DNA of 64,000 nt from Nilaparvata lugens (Eukaryota; Arthropoda; Insecta; Hemiptera; Delphacidae), in NCBI RefSeq assembly GCF_014356525.2, contig NC_052515.1, forward strand, positions 18,061,375 through 18,125,374, in the 5' to 3' direction. A model generated the notes under the pieces. The model had not been told where the DNA came from. It saw nothing but the letters and a program-made list of their open reading frames with translations, and searched no databases. The stretch's first letter is position 1; the number at the start of each line of letters is the position of its first letter. Both the position numbers and the translations under genes were made by a program. This document shows positions 55,010-64,000 of the stretch, one piece after another.

Positions 55010-55974
55010 ATGGCAACAATCACTAAACCTATTCCACATGAACTTTCGAGATACATACCTCATTACGATGGTACTTCTCACAAGTTACATCAATTCATAT
55101 CTACTTGCGAAACCTTTCTATCGGCTACTGTGCTGAAAACATTCAAGAAAAAGAAGCTAATCACTGGATTTTTTTCAAAACTGCTATGTGCAAACTTGAA
55201 GGACCAGCCGAAGCAGTAGCATTCAACAACAGTTGTTCTTCAATAAAAGACTTGATAAAATCACTGAAACAAAATTTTGCTGATAACAGATCTGAACCTG
55301 AACTCATTGCTGAGTTGACTGTGATGAAATCCTATCAAAGGGAACATCCTATTGAGTTTTTGAACAGACTTCATGAAAAACGTACAAATGTAATCACCAA
55401 GTATAAGCTAGATGGTGTTACAGATTTATTATTAGAAAATTTGATTTGTCAACTGAATGCTACACTTGTAAATACTTTTGTGCATGGAATTCACCCAACA
55501 TTAGGGTCACATTTGCAAGTACTACAAGTACAAGACCTAGATGATGCTAGGAATAAGTTAATAAACGATTGTAGTATTGTATTACAGCAATTACGCTACA
55601 AAACCACTATTGAAACAATGAACAGGGTAGATAGTAGGAAACTTTCCAACAACACAACAACATTTAGAAATCCTAATTACGAACAAAACTTTCAAAAACA
55701 ATGGTCACACGACAATTCTTTCGAACAAACACACAGACCCTTCCAAAGTAGACAACAATTTTCACCACACAATGTTCAACAAACTAACTTCCCCCAAAAC
55801 TTTCAACAAAATTTTTCAAATCAAAGCTTCCAAAAACAAAACTATCGTCCAAACTTTCAACAAAAACGTTTTTCACAACAAAGCTTTCAACAGCAAAACA
55901 GTAATTTCGCACCTAACACAACAATTGACAACTTACACATCACCATATCAAGTAGTGTGGTAAGTTTTGTTTGA
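55010..55974 (+). pseudogene. Retroviral gag, one frameshift
   Basis: It starts at ATG 55010 (MATITKPIPHEL) with the capsid-like N-terminal region (YIPHYDG...LHQFISTCETFL). The reading frame changes near 55100-55140 and resumes with EANHWIFFKTAMCKLEG and a helical capsid region to about residue 200. A Gln/Asn/Phe-rich C-terminus follows with repeated NFQQ/SFQ motifs, in place of a CCHC knuckle, as is usual in errantivirus gag. The end is disturbed by ~100 bases of unrelated TCAATCAATCAA-containing DNA around 55970-56065. Capsid formation from this copy is not possible. Confidence 0.75.
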
Positions 55975-56189
55975 TATCAATCAATCAATCAAAATTTTTA
56001 TTTGTTATCGAACATATTTCATACAAATATCAAGAACTAATACACCATAACAAGTAAACTACTTAGAGCAAGAACCAGAAGATAGCTACAATCAGAACCC
56101 GATTGAAGCTACGCAATGTCAAATAAACACTTTGACTGAATCACTAAACAAACTCACCAACCATTTTTTAGGGTCAGGCCCCCAGTTTT

Positions 56190-56711
56190 CGGAGGACCCC
56201 CAAGCGACTCGACTTGAACATCTTAAGCAAATCTCTTCCTTACTTTCTCGATCAAAAGAAAAGAAAATGGCTAGTAGACGCAGGATCTGCTGAAAACTAT
56301 ATGCATCCATCATTGGTCTCTCCTGAGATCACTCGATACAAGGAGGACTTTATTGTAAAAACTCCTAATGGAGAAAGTAAAGGAAACGAATATATTTTTT
56401 TCAACACTGAAAATGTATTTTCACCCCATAGAATAAAGATGTATATATTTGATTTCCCCACTAAGTATGACATACTTCTTGGAAATGAAACTTTACGTGC
56501 GTTTAAGATGAATGTAAACTTTGCTAATGATAAACTTGAATATAAGGATGGAATGAAAGAATTGTTGTTTTTGCTAGATAATAAGAGTATTACATTACAA
56601 CCAGGCTACAACGAGATCTCAATCCCGGTTAAGTCAGCCCCAAATGTAACAACAGGATTAATTAAAGAAGTGAATACAGATGTATATACTGTTGAAGAAG
56701 GTATTGTATAA
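56190..56711 (+). pseudogene. Retroviral aspartic protease and start of pol
   Basis: LPYF is followed by WLVDAGSAENYM, then a flap-like region and YDILLGNETL, the second conserved protease motif. The catalytic triplet reads D-A-G where active enzymes have D-T/S-G. The reading frame stops at 56709-56711 and continues in another frame. Confidence 0.7.
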
Positions 56712-56731
56712 ATCATTTATAATAAATGTAA

Positions 56732-57036
56732 ATGTGTTGTTTTTTTTCAAATGAGCTTCTGACTATCTATCCGGAGCTCATGGATGTAGAAGATGTAGAA
56801 GAAATTATAGAGCCAAAACAATTCACGACCAATTGTCCTGAAGACTTGGCAGATATAATTCAAGATATACCAACTCTATTACGAACAAGTCACATGAACG
56901 AGGAAGAAAAACTTAAAATAATTAGCCTAGTTCAGCAGTTCCCTGAAATAATGAAACGAGAAAATGATCCCTTGAGTATTAAAAATTTGCTGAAACATAC
57001 AATCAATACGAAAGACAATCTTCCCATCTACACAAA
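56732..57036 (+). pseudogene. Pol linker before reverse transcriptase
   Basis: Contains the conserved pre-RT segment: a hydrophobic/acidic stretch followed by LLKHTINTKDNLPIYT, the motif that immediately precedes the RT fingers in this group. It is cut at 57036 by the insertion. Frame differs from the protease fragment. Confidence 0.65.
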
Positions 57037-57089
57037 TAATACGAGTAATAATGTTCTGAACAAAGCTCAGGCTAGAGCTACTAGAGGAC

Positions 57090-57678
57090 TGTAATTTACT
57101 ATTTAAATTATCAAATACAAACAAGGAGCAAATTTTAATCTTCAATTTGAGCCAGGTTATTGGTACAGTTAAACTCTGCATTAATGAACAATAAAAAAGA
57201 GCAAAAACTCACCTGATTTAATCCAATTTTGTCTACTTGCCCTTCGAAGCCTTTATTAGGTGTTTTGGTCAGATTCAGGTGGGAAGAAATCTGGGAAAAA
57301 GACAGGTTTGCTTCCGGGCAGCCTTTTCACGTTCAAATTGCAGGCTCTGTACTGTGTTTGAACAAAGCTCAAACTGATTCTTTATAAATTCAAATCCGAT
57401 TCAAATTAATTCAATTTAACACTATTTACGCTGTTATACTCAATTCACACACACTACACTCAAACAATCAATTACAAGAAATTTCCGAACGAAATTACAT
57501 GACAAAAAATACAAACTTGATCTTGCACAAGACGACGGGCTGACAATACAAGACAAACTGAACGACTGAACTAGAATGACTGGGCTTTTTCTCTCGACAA
57601 GCCAAACAGCTGGACAGTCGGCACTGGTGCCAACAAACCTGCTATTGGCAGAACTGTAGTCAGGGATTTGGCGCTACA
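57090..57678 (-). repeat. Possible solo LTR
   Basis: On the minus strand it begins TGTAGCGCCAAATCCC and ends AGTAAATTACA, i.e. TGTA...TACA ends with the TGTAGCGCC start common in insect LTR elements. No flanking duplication was seen. A LINE 3' region is the alternative. Confidence 0.35.
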
Positions 57679-57972
57679 ATTCGATTGCTCTGGCCAAACC
57701 AAATAATATTAATAATTAAAAAATCTTTATTTCACTTTCTTACATAATTCATCTTTGAAAAGAATACATGTTTTACAGCAATGGCCACACGGCCGTCTGC
57801 CAGGAGTTGGCTTTTAAGTAATACAATTTTTCTTTATTTTTTAAATCATACATACATTTTATTTACATTTTATCTGCAAACCTGAAAAAGAAATTACAAA
57901 ATAATAGATATATTTTATAATTAATCAATCATTGTGTTCTTCTTATTTCTAAATTCCTATCTTATCTCTATT

Positions 57973-58551
57973 TCATGTGTTAAATTCCTCAATGAGTTGT
58001 GAGCGATATCTCCATGCAATCCTCACATATTTTATTAATTTCTCCCAGCTCTCACCATTTAACTGCTCTATTACTTGCTGCTCGGTCAATTCACGTTTAC
58101 CCCAAACCTCCCATCTAATTTCTGATAAAATAGAACATCTTCCTAAGAAATGATATGTGTCCTCCTTCAATCTGTCATTACACATTGAACAAAGTGCTTG
58201 GTCTCCGTCTCTATCTATTCTATAATTGAGAGGCCACAAAGCTGCTCTTGACTTCAGTATCATGGCTGTTTCTGCTCTATTAAACTTCGCATTTATATAG
58301 TCCCTGCCACCTAAATCCTGTTTTAATTTTGCATAAATGTCATGATACCTTGCCCTTCTTGCCCTCTCGCTACACTTTTCACGAAATTCCTTCATCATGC
58401 AGTCCATAAGTAGTTCTTGTTGTGCTTCCTGATTGACAATACTTGTTCGGCTCACGCCTACTTCGCATTGATATTTGTTGCCTAAATTCTTCCATTCCTT
58501 GAACCAACCCATATTTTTTTCTATCATGACATCGGCTAAAAATCGAGGCAA
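57973..58551 (-). pseudogene. LINE polyprotein C-terminal fragment
   Basis: 192 residues with a CCHC-type knuckle near the end (LCSMCNDRLKEDTYHFLGRC), the usual C-terminal finger of R1/I-group and related LINEs, and a tail WRYRSQLIEEFN. The upstream RT domain is missing: the next recognisable part to the right is endonuclease, so an internal deletion joined the two. The 3' UTR ends near 57716 in AATAAAG...TTTTTTAA. Confidence 0.75.
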
Positions 58552-58748
58552 CGAGATGTTGGCAACTTCAATACTTTAAGAATGTATTTATAGTGCAATC
58601 TAAAACTATGAAAAACCCAGAAGATTTTTCCCTGTTTCTAAATACAAAATGTAGTTGGGTGTACATCTAGGTAGGGAAAATAACTTTTTGATAAAAAAAG
58701 TTCCCTGCTGCTTCATAAATCATTTTTAAAATATCTGTCCACTTTCGC

Positions 58749-59431
58749 TCAACCCAAGTACTCTTCCCAAGTAAAATCTCTACATCTTATTTCTAAACTA
58801 TTTTTATAATTTTCATAATTTTGTTTCACCAATTTTAATTTTGGTACTGACTTAAGCGTCCGCAAAGACTGACTCTCTTCTACCTTCAAATCAAGTTGTA
58901 CAATAATAGGCATATGATCGGAAAAAATATGGTTACCAACACTAAATTCGCGCACTAGCCCTAATATATTCAATGACATTAAACAGAGATCAATAACGGA
59001 AGATCCCATAGCTCCAACAAAAGTATATTCTCCCATACAGTCACCTCTCAGTCTTCCATATATCACCGTCAAACCAAACGTGTCACACATATTCAAAATC
59101 ATTCGCCCTCTTGTATTTACAACTTTATCTTTCGAGCTTCTAACTGCTTTGATTTCCCAATCACTTTCCAAAACCTCCTCGTGGATAACCTGTCCCTCCC
59201 CAATCCTCCCATTAAAATCCCCTATTAGCATCAACTCCTTTTCTCCATCACAAGTTTCTAAAAATTCCCACATATATGCATAATTATTTTCCCACAAAGC
59301 GCTACTAATGAAATAACATGGCACTATATACAAACAATTTTCTCCTTCATATTTTAAACTAATAACCTGCATTTCTCCCAATTTAACGAAATTACAAATA
59401 CCCCGCATATAATTTTTAAACCCTATCAGCA
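58749..59431 (-). pseudogene. LINE endonuclease fragment
   Basis: Shows the LIGDFNGRIGEG catalytic motif, GDCMGEYTFVG, SVIDLCLMS and SDHMPIIVQL, i.e. the central and C-terminal endonuclease motifs. The N-terminal WN and ETH motifs are missing: the LINE is 5'-truncated at the insertion boundary 59431. Confidence 0.78.
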
Positions 59432-59439
59432 TACACAAA

Positions 59440-59880
59440 ACTACAGATACCCACAGATTTAAACGGAAGACATTGAACTTGAAATCGACAAACTACTAAA
59501 AAACAAAATTATCCAACACTCCAATTCGCCATACAACAGCCCTATTTGGGTGGTTCCCAAAAAACCTGACGTGTCAGGCAAGCGGAAAATCCGTATGGTT
59601 CTAGATTACCGTAAATTGAATGATAAAACTATTGATGATAAATTCCCCCTACCCAACATTGAAGATCTGTTTGGCAAAATAGGCAGGGCTACATACTTTT
59701 CAGCCATTGATCTGGCCTCCGGTTTTCATCAAATCCAAATGGACCCACAATCCGTACCTAACACAGCTTTCTCAACAGAGCACGGACATTACGAGTTTTT
59801 ACGTATGCTGTTTGGGTTAAAGGATGCACCCCATACGTTTCAGAGGGCCATAAACATAATTTTTTTCAAGAATGACCAAT
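59440..59880 (+). pseudogene. Retroviral reverse transcriptase, fingers and palm
   Basis: Resumes after the insertion with the YRYPQI segment (an in-frame stop follows). Then come the [19 protein letters not shown] region, LDYRKLN, the first catalytic Asp in [13 protein letters not shown], and [18 protein letters not shown]. The frame is lost just before YMDD. This is clearly Ty3/gypsy-group RT. Confidence 0.85.
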
Positions 59881-60630
59881 GTACTGGTCTACATGGATGA
59901 TATAATAATTTTCTCCGATAGCCTTGAGGAACATTTAAAGCATTTGAAATCGGCATTTACGAAACTAAAAGAATACAATTTGAAAATTCAACTTGATAAA
60001 ACTGAGTTTTTCAAGCGTGAGTTGTTGTATTTAGGGCACATCATTTCAGAAAAAGGTGTGATGCCTAACCCCTCTAAAGTTGAAGCCATAAAAAACTTTC
60101 CAATCCCTAAGACCGCCAAAGAAATCAAACAATTTCTTGGACTGACCGGTTACTATCGCAAAATGATTCGAAACTATGCTAAAATAGCTAAACCACTCAC
60201 TGCTGCTTTGAGAAAAGATGTAAAGATCAATCCCAATAGCAAGGATTACAGGGAGGCTTTTGAACATTTGAAACTAATGTTACAAAACAGCCCCTTCCTA
60301 CAATTACCTGACTTCTCGAAACAGTTTCTTGTCACCACAGACGCGAGCAACTTTGCCATCGGAGGTGTATTGTCCCAGAAGTTTGATGGTAATGACCTCC
60401 CAATAGCCTATGCATCACGAACACTTAATAAGAGCGAGGTTAACTTATCGACTATAGAAAAAGAGCTACTTGTTATTGTAGGGGTATGCAAACATTTCAG
60501 ACCATATCTATACCGACGAATATTTTTTATTCAAACAGACCACAAACCTTTACAATGGCTTAGAAACATAAAAGAACCTAATTCAAAACTACTCAGATGG
60601 AAGTTACTTTTAGATGAATCTGACTTTTAG
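59872..60630 (+). pseudogene. Retroviral reverse transcriptase C-terminus and RNase H
   Basis: Begins just before the catalytic [11 protein letters not shown] box, one frame away from the previous piece. Contains LGHIISEKGV, the thumb/connection (FLGLTGYYRKMI) and RNase H (TTDASNFAIGGVL, RTLNKSEVNLSTIEKELLVI, FIQTDHKPLQWL). A TAG at 60628-60630 stops the frame, which then continues in the same register. Confidence 0.85.
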
Positions 60631-61113
60631 ATTAATTACGTGCAGGGAAAACCCAATCACGTGGCAGATGCACTGTCCCGCATACCCTCGCAGCCCATCA
60701 ATTTAATGGACAACGATGATAATGACTCTTTAGGCTTCGGCAACGAAGAACCACCCTTTCATGGCTTTGACAAAGTAAACATAGACGATTTGATTCAGTT
60801 GAATAGTAACGATGACCCACCACCGATAGATGATCCTTATGGTTATCTTGATGACATTGCGAATGCTTTAACTCGATTCAATAATCACGATGATGCTAAT
60901 GCTAATACTTCTGAGCCCCATGATATGGAAAATAATGATCGTGGTACTGGTAGCTCTGTTTTCGATATGAATGACTATATTCTTCTTCGTGAAGACACTG
61001 CCGATCATACCGATACTCATCAACCAACTAAAGAAATTGACGACAATGCTTTACCAATTCATAATGACACTGACAGCCTTGTGACAATTCATTCAACAGA
61101 CAGTTCAAATTAA
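60631..61113 (+). pseudogene. Pol connection between RNase H and integrase
   Basis: Same frame as the previous piece after its stop. Starts INYVQGKPNHVADALSRI, the universal tail of the RNase H domain, then a long Asp/Asn/Thr-rich linker with no recognised fold, ending at 61111-61113. Confidence 0.75.
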
Positions 61114-61142
61114 CAAATTCAGATAGTAGACAACAATAAATT

Positions 61143-62303
61143 TTGAACGTTGAACATAATCAGATACTTATTGAACGCGGAAACAAAACACCTACCCTTC
61201 AGAAAATTTTTGATAAGAACAGACTCCTCTGTTTTCAAGACCCCTTAGATTTCGAACACATAAACAAATTTTGTTTAGAATACCTGAAACCGAATACCAC
61301 GTATGGTATATATTGTTCAAAAGATGGTTTATTGAGTAATCAGTACGAATCAATGTTTAACAACTTTGCTAAAGTCATAAAGGAAAGTTTCACCTCAGTT
61401 AAGATTAAGCGGTATAAAAAAGTCAACATTACTGATCCCGACGAACAAAAATAAGTAGTTTCCAATTATCAAACTGGAAAAACCTATTACAGAGAAATTT
61501 CAGAGAGTTACTCACACATTCGACGATGGTACTATTGGCCTTCAATGATGCGTGATATTACTAACTTCATAAACAAATGCCCAATATGTTTGAAGACTAA
61601 ATACGAACGTCGCCCCATTCGTGCAGAATACAAAGTATCCCCTACTCCTATAAAGCCCTTTGAAAAACTGCAACTTGATGCCTTCCAGTATGACAAACGT
61701 AAATTTTTATCAATCATCGACTGTTTCTCCAAACGACTCGTAGTCTACCCCCTCACAAATCTTAATCAAATTGAGGTAAAAGACCATCTCTTCGACTATT
61801 TTTCTCTCTATCCAACCCCCAAGATCGTACAGATGGACAACGGCAGAGAATTTGACAACGCTGGTTTACGTGATTTTCTAAAACTTTATGAAGTCGAACC
61901 TTATTATGTTACCCCTGGTCATCCAGACTCGCAAGGGTTAATTGAACGAACTCACTCCACTCTAATTGAACTTTTAAATTCTATCCAACTTCAAAATAGA
62001 AATAATAGCACTGAAACCAACATGAAAACGGCCGTGATTGCGTTCAATAACACACTCAATTCCACCTTAAAAATGACACCAATGGAAATAACATTCGGCA
62101 TCACTGAGAATTCTTTTCTGAATTACACTACAGAACAGATTATCACTGAAGAGCGTACCAAAGAGTATCACGATAGGTTACAACTTATACATAGATTGGT
62201 AAAAGATAAGGTAGAGATGGAAGAGCAAACTAGGACAGAATCATTGAATAAGAATAGGGAAACAGACGTCGAAATCCCCGAAGCCACATTTAACATAACA
62301 TAA
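61143..62303 (+). pseudogene. Retroviral integrase, one in-frame stop
   Basis: A linker domain to about 61451 (stop TAA at 61452-61454), then, in the same frame, the zinc-binding N-terminus with its two cysteines (CPICLKTK). The two histidines usual in that motif are not visible at the expected NYQTGKTYYREI region. The DDE core follows: Asp in LQLDAFQYD, Asp in VQMDNGREF, Glu in SQGLIERTHSTL. The C-terminal tail ends 62303. Acidic catalytic triad is present; zinc finger looks damaged. Confidence 0.82.
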
Positions 62304-62573
62304 CATAACATTAACATAATATGATAAACAACAAAATGTTGCTACAAATCCGAGAGCAATTCAAAAACGAGCATTCAAAATGCATCCTAATAGAATGAAA
62401 CGACCACGGAAAATAGTTAACAAGAACAATAATAAATTAGTTTGAGAACAAGATGCTCCTCATTCTGCTGCTACTGTCAACTATAAAGTAACCGACAACT
62501 TGAGACCAAATCATGTGGCATTACACCAGTTCGAGTACACAACTCCTTCATTATAAATGGCACATGCACATAC
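62304..62573 (+). pseudogene. Pol/env junction and decayed env signal peptide
   Basis: A (CATAA)n tract, then a Met followed by a leucine-rich hydrophobic run at 62452 that resembles an env signal peptide and is soon closed by a stop. The frame is disrupted between it and the next env piece. Confidence 0.5.
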
Positions 62574-63143
62574 ATGCACAACATAAACATTACACGACTA
62601 CAAGACGTTCAACTAACACATATTGAAGACGATGTGAACCTTTTAAGAGCTAAGGATAGTGATAAGAATAGTTGTAATATTTTACGTTTGTATAATTTAG
62701 ATGATATCAAGTTAAAATTTGATCATATTCATATGAATAATCTTAGAATTAAGAGAGGTCTCATAAACGGACTTGGTTCCGCAATAAGCTGGATTACAGA
62801 AAATATGGACGCTGACGACAAAGCGAAATATGACAAAATTTTAGAGAAAGTGCAAGCAAACGAATATCACTTAGATCTTAATGTCAAAAATCAATTGTCA
62901 ATCAATAGAAATTTGATACACAAATTTAACAATGGGATTGATGTCATTAATGCCAACAATGTCAAGCTGAAAAATTATTTTAATTCAATTACCACTCAAT
63001 TCACTTCAATAGAGCTAACTCAACAACATTCTTTCTTATTCAACACATGGACACTCATAAAAAATGAAATAGACGATATTATGGTGAGCTTAAAATTTTG
63101 TCGACTAAACATAACCCATTCAAGTATTCTGTCTGGAAACTAA
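62574..63143 (+). pseudogene. Env (baculovirus F-like fusion protein), N-terminal part
   Basis: 189 residues. RIKR at residues 58-61 is a furin-type cleavage site, followed by the fusion-peptide-like GLINGLGSAISWITENMD and a heptad-repeat region (residues ~90-150). This arrangement is characteristic of errantivirus Env, a class I-like fusion protein. The start is not the real start, and downstream frameshifts separate it from the rest. Confidence 0.8.
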
Positions 63144-63331
63144 TTGTCTTTATTAATTCATTCGGCTAAATTGTCTCTCATTTCTGATGAACCCGAAATT
63201 TTGTGGCAGCTAGGGTCTGCACATTGTCATGTGAAAGATGATTTCATTACGTATTTTATACAATTGCCTTTGTATTCTCATGCCTATGAGATATTTTTCT
63301 CCTATCTTATCCAGTCGTAAAAGGAAATGAA

Positions 63332-63685
63332 TTGCAAACAATCGTTGAACATCCGTCATTCATAATTCGAAAAGATAACTCATTGTTTGCAGGAGATTGT
63401 TTACTAATAAGAAATAATTATTATTGTAAGAATATGTCTAGCATAGTTAATAAGTGCATAAGTCAACTTTTAGACGATAAGGACCTTCATGATTGTAAAT
63501 CTTTAGTTATAAGTGAGGCTCAACCTTTTATAAGATACATTCAAGTCATAAATAAATATTTAATGTTCAATATTACCACTTGCACTATAAGTAAACAAAA
63601 TCAAAACATTACAATTTATCCAAGGAAGACTCAATTATTGAACCTTGAAGAATCAGAAAAGCTGTTTAATTTTTTGAAACCATAG
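63332..63685 (+). pseudogene. Env, ectodomain part
   Basis: A cysteine-rich segment (CLLIRNNYYCKN, CISQLL, DCKS, TCTI) consistent with the membrane-proximal ectodomain. Its frame differs from the upstream piece. Between 63144 and 63331 several stops occur. Confidence 0.65.
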
Positions 63686-63743
63686 CCTACATTTATTGGG
63701 AAAGTATTGTATCCTTACCCTCAAAACAACCTGCCAAAACACT

Positions 63744-64000
63744 ATGCATACAAATCTATCTTTTGACTTGATCCATGAAGCTAATCTAAATATAGAACCA
63801 CTAGAAATTATAGAGGATTTTACAGCTGAAAGCAATTACCTACTTCATTATATTCTTATTCCAATTGGAATTTTTGTGCTGTCGATAATAATTGTAGTTA
63901 TTTATTACAAATGTAAAATCTCATTGAAATTTTGTAATCGAAATATTTCTGATGAGAAACAAATAGCTTGTAACTTAGGCGGACCGTACCTCCCAACCGA
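63744..64000 (+). pseudogene. Env, transmembrane segment and tail (runs off the window)
   Basis: Open to the window end. Contains YILIPIGIFVLSIIIVVIYY, a single membrane anchor of about 20 residues, followed by a basic, cysteine-containing tail. The tail reads through 63999 with no stop. Confidence 0.65.

Larger units (their letters stand above)
57037..59431 (-). mobile_element. Composite insertion inside the retroviral RT (LTR-like sequence plus LINE)
   Basis: Flanked by TACACAAA at 57029-57036 and 59432-59439, an 8-bp target duplication. The right 1.7 kb is a minus-strand LINE with endonuclease and C-terminal pieces but no RT domain. The left 0.64 kb is unrelated, LTR-like DNA. It is unclear whether they inserted together or one after the other. 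Confidence 0.65.
54501..64000 (+). mobile_element. Errantivirus-like endogenous retrovirus (Ty3/gypsy group), incomplete at the window edge
   Basis: Order: 5' LTR, primer binding site, gag, protease, reverse transcriptase, RNase H, integrase, env. The pol domains and the env fusion-protein type (furin site followed by GLINGLGSA) are those of insect errantiviruses. It lies antisense to the cathepsin gene in an intron. It has lesions in every gene (frameshifts near 55130 and 59890, stops at 60628 and 61452, several in env) and a 2.4-kb insertion in RT, so it is an old dead copy. The 3' LTR is beyond 64000. Confidence 0.88.

Overview
This is a eukaryotic, AT-rich, repeat-laden window, almost certainly from an insect. 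It has two intron-rich genes, both on the minus strand, and most of the rest is transposons inside transposons. Several dispersed repeat families resemble ones I associate with planthoppers (Hemiptera: Delphacidae). That species-level impression is from memory and weak.

Host genes. (1) A cathepsin O-like papain-family protease gene runs right to left from 54.46 to 35.63 kb. Five coding exons were found (54221-54462, 52699-52834, 38605-38753, 37152-37193, 35632-35900), and every splice phase joins. The Cys, His and Asn of the catalytic site are present. The 5' exon(s) lie right of the window or behind the retrovirus insertion, and the last ~10 codons were not located. (2) The first two coding exons of a nose-resistant-to-fluoxetine (NRF-6)-like membrane acyltransferase gene are at 22584-22647 (signal peptide) and 17343-17552 (NRF domain). 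The rest of that gene was not found.

Mobile DNA, left to right. 0.5-1.4 kb is a foldback element. 2.94-3.97 kb is a non-autonomous hAT with a perfect 8-bp target duplication. 4903-13238 is the most unusual object: a Polinton/Maverick- or adintovirus-like element with AG...CT termini, a 6-bp AATAAT duplication, long inverted repeats containing a terminal 19-bp hairpin, 31-bp tandem repeats and an 11-bp satellite, and one large gene fusing an uncharacterised region to a parvovirus-type phospholipase A2 domain. Its right arm is split by a hAT (9819-12913), which in turn carries a MADF-domain element (11822-12791). 13.2-17.3 kb holds several MITE-like elements and a tRNA-derived SINE. 22.7-35 kb is intergenic and holds dispersed repeats, a Tc1/mariner-like element (30707-32219) and LINE debris. 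39.3-40.3 kb has a fragment of a Harbinger transposase. 41511-50498 is a full-length Jockey-type LINE with a 12-bp target duplication, split by a 4.35-kb hAT that has its own perfect 8-bp duplication. 50.6-54.0 kb holds SINE, LINE and MITE remnants. From 54501 to the end of the window is an errantivirus-like endogenous retrovirus (LTR, PBS, gag, protease, RT, RNase H, integrase, env) with many lesions and a nested LINE/solo-LTR-like insertion. Its LTR ends 38 bp from the 3' splice site of a cathepsin exon.

The nesting gives a relative chronology: Polinton-like element, then hAT; LINE, then hAT; retrovirus, then antisense LINE. No bacterial features, CRISPR arrays, rRNA genes or convincing functional tRNA genes were seen.
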